From contig JAXDRV010000107.1 of assembly GCA_034090805.1 (NCBI GenBank), forward strand, positions 1 to 22,276: DNA of 22,276 nt. The letters run 5' to 3'. Positions 1 to 7,792 of this stretch are shown here, one piece after another. Both the position numbers and the translations under genes were made by a program. Source of the DNA: Ornithomonoglobus_A sp034090805 (GTDB lineage: Bacteria; Bacillota; Clostridia; UBA1381). Numbering within the stretch: the first letter of the stretch is position 1; the number at the start of each line of letters is the position of its first letter. The notes under the pieces were generated by a model. It had not been told where the DNA came from, ran no database searches, and worked only from the letters and a program-made list of their open reading frames with translations.

Positions 1-43
1 GTTCTCAAAATATTTATTTGGGCAGACTTTATCAATGCGAACT

Positions 44-120
44 GTGTAAAATCTCTGATTTTACACGAAAAATTTTGACAATAGTCATAATTTTTCCAAA
101 TGCGATTGAAAATCGCATTT
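44..120. repeat. Three back-to-back hairpins
   Basis: Three inverted repeats follow each other with almost no gap downstream of the ctp gene. The first is GTGTAAAATC (44-53) with GATTTTACAC (57-66), perfect over 10 bp. The second is GAAAAATTTTGAC (67-79) with GTCATAATTTTTC (84-96), 12 of 13 paired. The third is AAATGCGATT (98-107) with AATCGCATTT (111-120), perfect over 10 bp. None is followed by a clear T-tract on the minus strand, so a simple intrinsic terminator for the ctp operon is not well supported. The rest of 1-132 is AT-rich with no gene seen. Confidence 0.6.
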
Positions 121-132
121 GTTCAGTGAGCA

Positions 133-1581
133 TTATTTTAAATCCTCCGCTCTTCCGCCGAACATTGAATATGCGGTTCTGAGCTGAACGTCAACAACCT
201 TCTGTAAGGTTGAAAACTTCTTTTCAAGGCGTATCTGAGTCGCAACGTCAAGCACTCCGGAAGCGCTCAGGTTATTCACGTACTGAAATTCCTTCACTGC
301 CTCCATAAGCTCCTGCGTAAATGCTCCGTTATCCACCTTTCCCTTGTAAATGCCGAGCATATACAGTCTTTCCTTTGCTCCCTTAACCGTTTCGCCGCGG
401 TTTCCGAGAGAATACCTGTTTTCACAGTCCATTGCGGTATAGAGCGAGGTGTCTATCTTTTCCGTATAATTTTCCACATGAACATTGGGGGTAAGCCCCA
501 CCTTATTGATTTGGTGCCCGTTTCTTGTGATGTACTGAGCTGTCGTCAGCTTGTACACCGAACCGTTGTTTAAGGGATACGTTTTCTGTACGACCGCCTT
601 TCCGAACGTCTGCGTCCCGACAAGCTTGCCGACGCCGCTGTCCTGTATTGCGCTTGCAAGAATTTCCGCCGCTGAGGCGGTATTCTCATTCACAAGCACC
701 AGATAATTGCGGTTTGTGCTTGGCAGCTCCGAGTAATACACCGTATCATATTCCGGCCGGCGGAATTTGACATCAACAATCTTCCCCTTCGGAACTATCG
801 TCTGCGCAACCTTGACCGCTCCCATAACAAGTCCTCCGGGGTTGTCACGCAGATTCATTATTACGTTTTTTACGTTATGCTGCGAAAAATAATTTTCAAC
901 ATCGTAAAATTCGGACGCTGTGTCCTCGTTAAACGAAATAATTTTAACATATCCGATATTTCCGGGCAGTATTTCGCCTATGACCGTTGACTGCCGCACC
1001 TCTGTACGTGTTGCGATCAGATCGATATATTCACTCTCACGCAGAATCGTTATATTGACAGTCGTATTAACCGCACCCATAAGCATATTTCGTATTTCCT
1101 CAAGCGTTCTGTTCGACACATCGCTGCCGTCTATACGCACTATTTTATCGCCAACTCTGAAGCCCGTACCCTCGGCAAGGCTGTTTTCCTCAACGAATCC
1201 CGTTATTTCGGCGTATTGTCCCGTCTTTTTCAGCTCCACACCTATACCGTAAAAAGTCCTGTTAAGGGTGTTGATGTATTCTCTGTATTCGTCCGCAGTA
1301 TAAAATTCACTGTAATCATCAAGGCTTTGGAGCGTTTTTTTCAGCAGAGCAACAAGCACCTCCTCATTGCCGTCAAGCAGATTGGAAATGCCCATCTGCA
1401 TTATCTGCTCCGCCGTCAGCGTTTCGTCTATGTACTCCTTTGCGAGATAACCCGCAACAAGCTCCCATGCCTTGTACTCTCCACTCAACTCACTTTCCGG
1501 GTTTTCTTTACCGTAAACCGCCAAAGAAAACCCAAAAACCGCACAAAGCACCATTGCCGCAGTGCGTCTGATAAAATTCAT
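133..1581 (-). CDS. ctpA: S41 C-terminal processing peptidase with PDZ and peptidoglycan-binding domains
   Basis: Secreted or membrane-anchored serine protease of the carboxyl-terminal processing (CtpA/CtpB) family. The N-terminus is basic then hydrophobic (about residues 4-23), fitting a signal peptide or anchor. A PDZ domain lies at about 105-190, with the substrate-groove stretch YGIGVELK. The S41 core follows; the catalytic serine is S303 in TASAAE and the lysine is K328 in TFGKAVVQ, and the conserved NLRDNPGG sits at 243-250. Residues about 395-455 look like a PG_binding_1 domain, which would tether the enzyme to the wall. A GGAGG site lies just before the ATG. It is the last gene of an operon with ddl and murI, which supports a wall-related role. 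In spore formers some homologues (CtpB) cut SpoIVFA; that role cannot be judged from sequence. Confidence 0.93.
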   Translation of the reverse strand: MNFIRRTAAMVLCAVFGFSLAVYGKENPESELSGEYKAWELVAGYLAKEYIDETLTAEQIMQMGISNLLDGNEEVLVALLKKTLQSLDDYSEFYTADEYREYINTLNRTFYGIGVELKKTGQYAEITGFVEENSLAEGTGFRVGDKIVRIDGSDVSNRTLEEIRNMLMGAVNTTVNITILRESEYIDLIATRTEVRQSTVIGEILPGNIGYVKIISFNEDTASEFYDVENYFSQHNVKNVIMNLRDNPGGLVMGAVKVAQTIVPKGKIVDVKFRRPEYDTVYYSELPSTNRNYLVLVNENTASAAEILASAIQDSGVGKLVGTQTFGKAVVQKTYPLNNGSVYKLTTAQYITRNGHQINKVGLTPNVHVENYTEKIDTSLYTAMDCENRYSLGNRGETVKGAKERLYMLGIYKGKVDNGAFTQELMEAVKEFQYVNNLSASGVLDVATQIRLEKKFSTLQKVVDVQLRTAYSMFGGRAEDLK

Positions 1582-1595
1582 CGCTACCTCCGTTT

Positions 1596-2006
1596 TCAGA
1601 CATTCCTGTCTGCTGTAATTTCTATGTCGTTGCAGAATTTTTGTCCCTGCATCATCATTGTGTATACTATCCTCAGTCTGCCTCCGTCCTCGGTCATTGC
1701 ATCGACTATTTTATCCGTCGTTATTTCCATATTCAGATTGCCGTAGGGCATACGGTACACCGTCTGTGTTTTCCTGTTTCTGTCAAACTTCATGATTGAG
1801 CTTACGGCACCGCTGCGCTTTACTGTCACGCATCCATCCGATACCGTAATTATAACGGAGTTTTCGCCGTTTTCGGTCTTTACCTTGTAAATTATATATT
1901 TTTTCCCGCCTTTTAAGCAAACTCTTCCCTCTGCGCACTCCTCAACGGTATCACGCTCACCGTCAATCGTCTGACGGTTTTTTGTTCTTATTTTAAAATC
2001 TGCCAT
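1596..2006 (-). CDS. DUF1934 family protein (YwiB-like)
   Basis: Small protein of 136 residues that resembles the DUF1934/YwiB family, predicted calycin-like beta-barrels of unknown function. It is rich in alternating beta-type stretches (YIIYKVKTENGENSVIITV, then GNLNMEITTDKIV). There is no signal peptide or membrane segment. Its start lies directly behind the murI stop (TGATATG) and the ctp start follows 14 bp later, so it is co-transcribed with the cell-wall genes. The ribosome binding site is weak, suggesting translational coupling to murI. Family assignment is from memory of the sequence pattern. Confidence 0.75.
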   Translation of the reverse strand: MADFKIRTKNRQTIDGERDTVEECAEGRVCLKGGKKYIIYKVKTENGENSVIITVSDGCVTVKRSGAVSSIMKFDRNRKTQTVYRMPYGNLNMEITTDKIVDAMTEDGGRLRIVYTMMMQGQKFCNDIEITADRNV

Positions 2007-2007
2007 A

Positions 2008-2817
2008 TCAGTATTTCTCTATATCCACCTTGCTCACCTGACCGTTTATCCTCTTTTCAAGGAATATCGAGCCAAGCTCCTCAAAGCCCGCAACGTTATC
2101 GCTTACAAAATATTTATACTGCTCCTCATCTGTCTTGTCACCGTGCAGACCTCCGTCGTCAAACTTTTTCCTGAGATACAGCGCAACCTCCGCACCGGGA
2201 TCAATCAGAGTAACGTCCTCGCCCATAAATTCGCCTATCGCCTTTTTAAGCAGCGGATAATGCGTGCAGCCGAGAATCAGCGTATCAACCCCGGCATCAC
2301 GTATTTCGGTGAGGTATTCCTCTATCACAAGCCTTGTCACCTCTGTTTCAAAATGTCCGTTTTCAACAAGAGGAACAAACAAAGGACACGCTCTCCTAAA
2401 CGTCTGCATACTGCTGTCGTATTCCTTTATGAGCCGCTCATACGAGCCGCTTTTTATCGTGCCCGGCGTTCCGATAATTCCTATCTTTTTATTTTTTGTC
2501 GCACGAACCGCCGCATAAACCGCCGCATCAAGCACGCCGACTATCGGCACGTCAAATTCCTCCTTAACTGCCGGCAGCGAAACCGAGCTTGCCGTTCCGC
2601 AGGCAATAACTATCAGCTTCACGTCAAAGCTTTTCAGAAAACGTATATCGTTTCTTGTATATTTTAAAATCGTTTCGCTGCTGCGTGTTCCGTAAGGGAC
2701 TCTTCCCGTATCGCCGAAATAGATTATGCTTTCGTTCGGAAGTGATTTCATTATTTGCTTTACGGCGGTCAGTCCGCCCAGACCCGAATCAAACACGCCT
2801 ATGCTTCTGTTATCCAT
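2008..2817 (-). CDS. murI: Glutamate racemase
   Basis: Cytoplasmic cofactor-independent racemase that makes D-glutamate for the peptidoglycan stem peptide. The N-terminus IGVFDSGLGGLT carries the substrate-binding D10 and S11. The two catalytic cysteines are C73 in IACGTASS and C184 in LGCTHYPLL, the latter followed by the conserved H186. PYGTR (41-45) is also typical. At 269 residues it is full length. Its ATG overlaps the ddl stop by one base (TAATG), so the two D-amino-acid enzymes are translationally coupled. Confidence 0.97.
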   Translation of the reverse strand: MDNRSIGVFDSGLGGLTAVKQIMKSLPNESIIYFGDTGRVPYGTRSSETILKYTRNDIRFLKSFDVKLIVIACGTASSVSLPAVKEEFDVPIVGVLDAAVYAAVRATKNKKIGIIGTPGTIKSGSYERLIKEYDSSMQTFRRACPLFVPLVENGHFETEVTRLVIEEYLTEIRDAGVDTLILGCTHYPLLKKAIGEFMGEDVTLIDPGAEVALYLRKKFDDGGLHGDKTDEEQYKYFVSDNVAGFEELGSIFLEKRINGQVSKVDIEKY

Positions 2818-3872
2818 TATTTTACTCTCTCCTCCGCAAGCTCAATGAGCCTGTCGAGCAGATCGCCGTAGCCAAGTCCCACAGCGTCCCACAGCTTCGG
2901 ATACATACTGATGTTTGTAAATCCGGGAAGTGTGTTTATCTCGTTAAGCACAACCGAGCCGTCCGAATATCTCACAAAAAAGTCCACTCTCGAAAGTCCC
3001 TGTCCGTCAAGCGCCTTAAAGCCTCTTACGGCATACTCACGGATTTTGTCTATGGTTTCGGCGGGCAAATCGGCGGGGATTTGCAGCTTTGTTGAATTAT
3101 CGTTGTATTTTGCATCAAAGTCATAGAACTCAACCGTCGGCATAATCTCGCCGACCGTCGCCGCCTCTGCGTCAAAGTTGCCGAGCACTGCCGTTTCCAC
3201 CTCATGACCGTCAATGTTTTCCTCAACGAGTATCTTGCGGTCAAATTGCGCCGCATTTTCAAGTGCAGCCTTTAATTCCGCTCTGTCATGAGCCTTGCCC
3301 ACGCCAACGGACGAGCCGGTGCAGGCAGGCTTTACAAAGCACGGATATCCGAGCTTGTTTTCGATTTCGTCCATCTTCGCTTCGGTATCGTCACCCTTTC
3401 TTACAACGACCCAGTCCGCCTGAGGTATACCCACAGAGTCGAACACAAGCTTTGTATATGTCTTGTCCATGCCGTTTGCCGACGCAAGCACTCCCATGCC
3501 GACATATTTTATTCCCGACAATTCAAAAAGTCCCTGTATCGTTCCGTCCTCTCCGTATTCACCGTGAAGAACAGGAAAAATTACATCCGGATATATTTTT
3601 GATACAGTGCTGTCATTTTCAAAAACTATAATACATTTTTCATCCGCATCGGGAGAAACTACCGCCTTTTTATTGTCATGCTTTTCCCAACTGCCATCCT
3701 CAATATCGGCATAATCGCCGTCATACAGATACCATCCGCCCTGCTTGGTAATTCCTATCACGGTTATTTCGTATTTTTCCTTATCAAGATTATTCAGCAC
3801 CGATGTTACCGATTTTCTCGAAATATCATGCTCCGGCGACTGACCACCGAATATTACACATATTTTTTTCAT
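2817..3872 (-). CDS. ddl: D-alanine--D-alanine ligase
   Basis: ATP-grasp ligase that joins two D-alanines for the UDP-MurNAc pentapeptide. Visible landmarks are GGQSPEHDIS near the N-terminus (9-18), HGEYGEDG (103-110), the ATP-loop KPACTGSSVGV (181-191), the omega-loop FYDFDAKY (249-256) and NEINTLPGFTNISMYP (310-325). The tyrosine/lysine-containing omega-loop is the D-Ala-D-Ala type, not the His-containing VanA D-Ala-D-Lac type, so this looks like the housekeeping ligase. The start has an AAAGGGAG site seven bases upstream. It is the first gene of its operon, and a hairpin element sits in its leader. Confidence 0.97.
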   Translation of the reverse strand: MKKICVIFGGQSPEHDISRKSVTSVLNNLDKEKYEITVIGITKQGGWYLYDGDYADIEDGSWEKHDNKKAVVSPDADEKCIIVFENDSTVSKIYPDVIFPVLHGEYGEDGTIQGLFELSGIKYVGMGVLASANGMDKTYTKLVFDSVGIPQADWVVVRKGDDTEAKMDEIENKLGYPCFVKPACTGSSVGVGKAHDRAELKAALENAAQFDRKILVEENIDGHEVETAVLGNFDAEAATVGEIMPTVEFYDFDAKYNDNSTKLQIPADLPAETIDKIREYAVRGFKALDGQGLSRVDFFVRYSDGSVVLNEINTLPGFTNISMYPKLWDAVGLGYGDLLDRLIELAEERVK

Positions 3873-3906
3873 GCTAATTCTCCCTTTCTTCTTATATCCA
3901 TTATCA

Positions 3907-4026
3907 GGTAATTGTAAAATGTGAGAGTATTTTTGAGTTTGTTCGGACGAGTTCCCGAAAGGGATGCTTGAGTACGAATAAACTCAAAAATACTCTCAAA
4001 TCCCGAACCGGCATTTTAAAATCGCC
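3907..4026. mobile_element. MITE-like hairpin element, copy A (ddl leader)
   Basis: A 120-bp non-coding unit. Its ends are imperfect inverted repeats: GGTAATTGTAAAATG at 3907-3921 against the complement of CATTTTAAAATCGCC at 4012-4026 (12 of 15 paired). Inside is a 23-bp stem, 3923-3945 with 3975-3997, with one mismatch. The apex holds TCCCGAAAGGGA and the core CGAGTTCCCGAA shared with the other copies. The flanks 3893-3906 and 4027-4040 look like a decayed target duplication (both contain ATATC and CCATTAT, with a 2-nt indel). It lies between the ddl promoter and the ddl ribosome binding site, so it should be transcribed into the ddl leader. Confidence 0.7.
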
Positions 4027-4035
4027 CATATCTCC

Positions 4036-4064
4036 ATTATACTATCTATTGACGATAATTTCAA
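4036..4064 (-). promoter_or_regulatory. Promoter of the ddl-murI-DUF1934-ctp operon
   Basis: On the minus strand TTGAAA (4059-4064) is followed after 17 bp by TATAAT (4036-4041), a near-consensus vegetative promoter. Transcription should begin about at 4029, at the edge of hairpin element copy A. The -10 box lies inside the suspected target duplication of that element. Confidence 0.75.
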
Positions 4065-4079
4065 GCTATTTTGTCGTTT

Positions 4080-4997
4080 TTACAAAATAATTCGGTTTTC
4101 CGCTCTCAGCCGTCCGAGAACCTCGCTGAAATCCTCCGGCAGCTCCGAATCAAACTCCATAAGCCGACCTGTTGACGGATGCACAAAGCCTATCGTCTTT
4201 GCGTGCAGAAGCTGACCCGAAAGCTTGAATTTTTCATGCGATATACCGTAGGTTTTATCGCCGACTATGCTGTGACCTATCGATGCCGTATGCACTCGTA
4301 TCTGATGCGTGCGCCCCGTTTCGAGTCGGCATTCCGCAAGCGTGTACCGCCCGAACCGCTCAAGCACCGTTATGTGCGTTATCGCCTCTCTGCCTCCCGT
4401 AACAACCGCCATTTTCTTTCTGTCGTTCGGGTGACGCGCGATAGGCTTATTCACCGTAAGGCTGTCCTCTTTTATGTTTCCGTTAAGCAGCGCCCAATAT
4501 TTCCGCAGAGCCTTCCTGTCCTTTAGCTGCTCCGCAAGCTTGATGTGCGCCTCGTTATTCTTTGCCGCAACGAGAAGTCCCGATGTATCCTTGTCTATTC
4601 TGTGAACAATCCCCGGCCGTACCACTCCGTTTATTGCGGAAAGGCTGTCACCGCAGTGGTACATAAGCGCATTGACAAGCGTCCCCGATACATTCCCCGG
4701 CGCAGGATGCACCACCATTCCCTTAGGCTTATTTACAACGATTATATCGCTGTCCTCGTAAACAATGTCAAGCGGTATCGGCTCAGGCATAACCTCCACC
4801 GTTTCAGGCTCCGGGACAAGCACACGGACGGTATCTCCTATCTCAATCCTGCGCTTTTTGTCGGCGAACACTCCGTTCACCTCCGCCGCACCTTCCTCGC
4901 ATAGCCTTGCGGCATAGCTCCTCGAAAGCTCCGTACATTCGGAAATGACCTTGTCAAGTCTGCCTGCTATGTCCGAAACAAATACAATTTCCTCCAT
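4080..4997 (-). CDS. RluD-family 23S rRNA pseudouridine synthase
   Basis: Isomerises uridine to pseudouridine in rRNA, most likely at the large-subunit sites made by the RluD/YlyB group. An S4 RNA-binding domain spans about residues 12-60. The catalytic core carries VHRIDKDTSGLLV, where D135 is the catalytic aspartate, then GRTHQIRVH, the conserved RluA/C/D-family motif. The length of 305 residues is normal. It starts three bases past the lspA stop with an AGGGTGA site; lspA followed by an rluD-type gene (ylyB) is the familiar Bacillota order. Exact target uridines cannot be read from the sequence. Confidence 0.94.
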   Translation of the reverse strand: MEEIVFVSDIAGRLDKVISECTELSRSYAARLCEEGAAEVNGVFADKKRRIEIGDTVRVLVPEPETVEVMPEPIPLDIVYEDSDIIVVNKPKGMVVHPAPGNVSGTLVNALMYHCGDSLSAINGVVRPGIVHRIDKDTSGLLVAAKNNEAHIKLAEQLKDRKALRKYWALLNGNIKEDSLTVNKPIARHPNDRKKMAVVTGGREAITHITVLERFGRYTLAECRLETGRTHQIRVHTASIGHSIVGDKTYGISHEKFKLSGQLLHAKTIGFVHPSTGRLMEFDSELPEDFSEVLGRLRAENRIIL

Positions 4998-5000
4998 GGC

Positions 5001-5450
5001 TCACCCTTTTTTATCAAAAATTATCGTGTACAATACCACAAGCGCCGCTCCCACGGTTATCCCTATATCGGCAATGTTAAACACCGGGAAATCGATAAAG
5101 CTCGTCTGTATAAAGTCAATCACATATCCGTAAAAAATCCTGTCCCATGCATTTCCGAGCGCACCGGCAAACATCATCGCAAGCGATATGCAAAGCAGTC
5201 TGTTTGTCGGCTTTTTCACAATAAAATATACTATTACTGCTATGCAGAAAGCTATCGACACAAGCGACAGAAGCCCCAGCCTGCCGCTCATCATGCTGAA
5301 TGCCGCGCCCTTATTTTGAACATACGTTATATTAAACAACGGCACACTCGCCGCCGTTTCACCCACAGCAAGATTTCCGGCTATCCACAGCTTTGTAAGT
5401 CTGTCTGCGGCAATGATAAGCGCCGCCGCAAGCGCACAGATTATATACAT
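5001..5450 (-). CDS. lspA: Lipoprotein signal peptidase (signal peptidase II)
   Basis: Inner-membrane aspartyl protease that removes the signal peptide of diacylglyceryl-modified prolipoproteins. Four hydrophobic segments are visible (about residues 3-15, 57-78, 86-100, 123-145). Conserved blocks are NKGAAFSM (46-53), GNAWDR (99-104), VIDF with the likely catalytic D112, and FPVFNIAD with the likely catalytic D128. I place the start at the ATG at 5450, because GAGGATT lies nine bases upstream. An in-frame ATG five codons earlier (5465) would overlap aroB and has no visible binding site. It follows aroB by only a few bases, so translation is probably coupled. Confidence 0.95.
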   Translation of the reverse strand: MYIICALAAALIIAADRLTKLWIAGNLAVGETAASVPLFNITYVQNKGAAFSMMSGRLGLLSLVSIAFCIAVIVYFIVKKPTNRLLCISLAMMFAGALGNAWDRIFYGYVIDFIQTSFIDFPVFNIADIGITVGAALVVLYTIIFDKKG

Positions 5451-5454
5451 ATTC

Positions 5455-6546
5455 TTAATCCTCATCTATAAAATCCAATGCTCTCTCTATTTCCTCCGCA
5501 GTTACGTCTGTCGTCTGCGTGACCTCTCCTATTGCAGTCGGCAGAACGAATTTCAGTCTGCCCGTGATTTTCTTTTTGTCCTTCTGCATAAAGTCCGTTA
5601 TTTTGTCATGAGCCGGAAGCTTGATTTTTGTGCGGAAGCCGTATTCCTTAAATACAGAAATAATCTCCTCAAGGTCTGCATCGCTTATCATGCCCCTGCG
5701 CTCTGCGATATGTGCCGCCGCTACTGCACCCAGTCCGACACATTCGCCATGCGTCATGCGAAAATCGAACGCCGATTCAACGGCATGACCGATTGTGTGT
5801 CCGAAATTCAAAATCGCACGCAGTCCGTTTTCCTTTTCGTCATGCATCACAACGTCCGCCTTTATCGAGCAGTTTATCTTCGACATTCCGATAAAGGTCT
5901 GCGTATTGAGTGACTTTATCCTTTCGGAGTTGTTTTTTATATAATCAAAAAAGCTTTTATCACGTATAATCCCGTGCTTTATAACCTCGCCCATGCCGGA
6001 AACAAACTGCTCCTTCGGCAGAGTTTTTAAGGTGCTTACATTTATGTAAACAAGCCTCGGCTGATGGAACGCTCCGAGAATATTTTTACTGTCGGCAAAA
6101 TCAACTCCCGTTTTGCCGCCTACGGAGCTGTCCGACTGTGAAAGCAGTGTTGTCGGTATCTGGACAAAATCTATCCCACGCATATAAATCGCAGCGGCAA
6201 AGCCCGCCATATCTCCCACAACTCCGCCGCCGAGTGCGGCTATCATGCTTTTTCTGTCAAGTCCGTTTTCGATACAGGCGGAGCATATTTCGAGAATACC
6301 GTCCATTCTCTTATACTCCTCGCCCGCTCTTAACGTACATACCGACACCTTTGCACCCGTTTTTTCAAGCTCACGCTTTACCTCATCGGCATACAGCGGT
6401 TCAACGTTTGAATCGGTAACGATAAGCAGCTTTTTCGGTGCGTTTATCTTCTCCATCTCCGCTCCGAGAGCGTTGAAGCTGTCGGTAAAAACTATGTCAT
6501 ACGAATTTTCGCCGAGATCAACGTAAAGTCTTTCTGAATTTTCCAT
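5455..6546 (-). CDS. aroB: 3-dehydroquinate synthase
   Basis: Second step of the shikimate pathway: converts DAHP to 3-dehydroquinate using NAD and a divalent metal. Clear family blocks are ALGGGVVGDMAGFAAA, RGIDFVQIPTTLLSQSDSSVGGKTGVD, the GEVIKHGII stretch, and the metal-ligand regions LNFGHTIGHAVE and MTHGECVGLG. At 363 residues it is full length. The binding site is GGAG about 9 bases before the ATG. It appears once to have followed tsaD closely; a hairpin element now separates the two. No other aromatic-pathway gene is in the window. Confidence 0.96.
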   Translation of the reverse strand: MENSERLYVDLGENSYDIVFTDSFNALGAEMEKINAPKKLLIVTDSNVEPLYADEVKRELEKTGAKVSVCTLRAGEEYKRMDGILEICSACIENGLDRKSMIAALGGGVVGDMAGFAAAIYMRGIDFVQIPTTLLSQSDSSVGGKTGVDFADSKNILGAFHQPRLVYINVSTLKTLPKEQFVSGMGEVIKHGIIRDKSFFDYIKNNSERIKSLNTQTFIGMSKINCSIKADVVMHDEKENGLRAILNFGHTIGHAVESAFDFRMTHGECVGLGAVAAAHIAERRGMISDADLEEIISVFKEYGFRTKIKLPAHDKITDFMQKDKKKITGRLKFVLPTAIGEVTQTTDVTAEEIERALDFIDED

Positions 6547-6576
6547 TTATCATTTCTCCATATCATCACAACTTTG

Positions 6577-6736
6577 GGTGATTGCAAAATATCGGTTTGG
6601 GAAGAATTTGTGATGTTTATGATTGAGCTTAGGCGAGTTCCCGAACACAGTGAGGGTATGTAGGGGGCGGTGTCCCTGCCGCCCCTTAATCAGAAACATC
6701 TCAAACTCCGAATAAATTTTATATTTTACAATCGCA
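6577..6736. mobile_element. MITE-like hairpin element, copy D (between tsaD and aroB)
   Basis: A 160-bp non-coding unit. The left end is GGTGATTGCAAAATA (6577-6591); the right end, read inwards, is TGCGATTGTAAAATA. The main stem pairs 6604-6627 with 6685-6708 (20 of 24). The loop holds GGCGAGTTCCCGAA and AGTGAGGG, matching copy C in the opposite orientation. A nested GC-rich hairpin (6662-6670 with 6679-6687) is unique to this copy. ATCACAACTT is repeated on both sides (6565-6574 and 6739-6748), and the right copy overlaps the tsaD stop codon. This fits insertion with target duplication at the end of tsaD. Confidence 0.72.
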
Positions 6737-6739
6737 TAA

Positions 6740-7750
6740 TCACAACTTAAGATTTGCCGACGCATTAAGGCTCATGTCCGCCCTGTCACCGTTTATATAT
6801 CCGTAATATCCCGCACAGGCTATCATGACCGCATTGTCGGTGCAAAGTACCGGGCTTGGGTACAGGACTTTTATTCCCTCGTCAGCCGCCGTTTCCGTCA
6901 TTTTGCGCCTTAGCGCACTGTTTGCGGCAACTCCGCCGGCAAGCGTTATCGTCTTATTGCCGGTTCTTCGTGCCGCCTCAAGTGTGTGCGTGCATAATGC
7001 GTCCGTCACCGCCTCCTGAAAGCTTGCGGCAATATCGGCTTTTTTGTATGGCGTTCCGTTTTGTTCAAGCTTGTGCAGATAATTTATGACAGCCGTTTTC
7101 ACTCCGCTGAAGCTGAAATCAAGGGAATCCCCGTCCATTTTAACTCTCGGAAATGCAACGGCATTTTTATCGCCCTCAGCGGCAAGCTTGTCTATAAGGG
7201 GGCCTCCCGGATAACCTAAGCCGAGAACTCTCGCAATCTTGTCAAATGCCTCCCCTGCCGCATCGTCACGTGTTCTGCCGAGAATTTCAAGCTCAGTATA
7301 GCTTTTCACCTCGACAATGTGGCTGTGACCTCCCGACGCAACAAGGCACACAAACGGCGGCTCAAGCTCCTTATGCTCAACAAAATTCGCCATGATATGC
7401 CCCTTTATGTGATGCACCGGAACAAGCGGCTTTTTCAGCGCATACGCAAGCGCCTTCGCCGTTGATACGCCTATCAAAAGCGCACCGACAAGTCCGGGGC
7501 CGTAGGTAACGGCAATCGCCGTTATATCGTCAAATGTCACTCCGGCATCGGACAGAGCCTTGTCGATAACTCCGTCAATCGTCTGTATATGCCGTCTTGA
7601 CGCAACCTCAGGCACAACTCCGCCGAACTGCTTATGTATCTCTATCTGAGTATTGATGACATTTGAAAGCACCTCACGTCCGTTCCTTACAACGGCAGCC
7701 GCCGTTTCATCGCAGGAGCTTTCAATGCCCAGTATTAATGTATCGCTCAT
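6740..7750 (-). CDS. tsaD: tRNA N6-adenosine threonylcarbamoyltransferase
   Basis: Transfers the threonylcarbamoyl group to A37 of ANN-decoding tRNAs (t6A). Blocks seen: LGIESSCDETAAAVV at the N-terminus, metal ligands H114 and H118 in HHIKGH, the glycine-rich LVASGGHSHIVEV, GEAFDKIARVLGLGYPGGP, and CTDNAVMIA near the C-terminus. I chose the ATG at 7750, giving 336 residues and the usual MSDTLILGIESS start. An in-frame TTG at 7777 would add nine residues. Its partner enzyme tsaC lies three genes upstream; tsaB and tsaE are not in the window. The last codons and stop lie in the target repeat of hairpin element D. Confidence 0.96.
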   Translation of the reverse strand: MSDTLILGIESSCDETAAAVVRNGREVLSNVINTQIEIHKQFGGVVPEVASRRHIQTIDGVIDKALSDAGVTFDDITAIAVTYGPGLVGALLIGVSTAKALAYALKKPLVPVHHIKGHIMANFVEHKELEPPFVCLVASGGHSHIVEVKSYTELEILGRTRDDAAGEAFDKIARVLGLGYPGGPLIDKLAAEGDKNAVAFPRVKMDGDSLDFSFSGVKTAVINYLHKLEQNGTPYKKADIAASFQEAVTDALCTHTLEAARRTGNKTITLAGGVAANSALRRKMTETAADEGIKVLYPSPVLCTDNAVMIACAGYYGYINGDRADMSLNASANLKL

Positions 7751-7792
7751 TCTTATAATCCTAAATCCTTTCACCAATGCCCTTCGGGAAAT

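Noticed and set aside
1216..1746. Long open frame on the plus strand opposite ctp and the DUF1934 gene.
   Set aside because: No family resemblance or good ribosome binding site; it spans two well-supported genes on the other strand.
2817..3872. Ligase gene might indicate vancomycin resistance (D-Ala-D-Lac).
   Set aside because: The omega-loop FYDFDAKY is the D-Ala-D-Ala type, and no vanH, vanX or two-component genes are present.
3907..4026. Copy A could be an ordinary intrinsic terminator for the gene upstream.
   Set aside because: It lies downstream of the ddl promoter, has no T-run after the stem, and shares ends and loop core with the other copies.
7751..7792. CCCTTCGGG between rimI and tsaD resembles the apex of the hairpin elements.
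   Set aside because: Only nine bases match, and there are no element ends, long stem or flanking repeats; a chance small palindrome.
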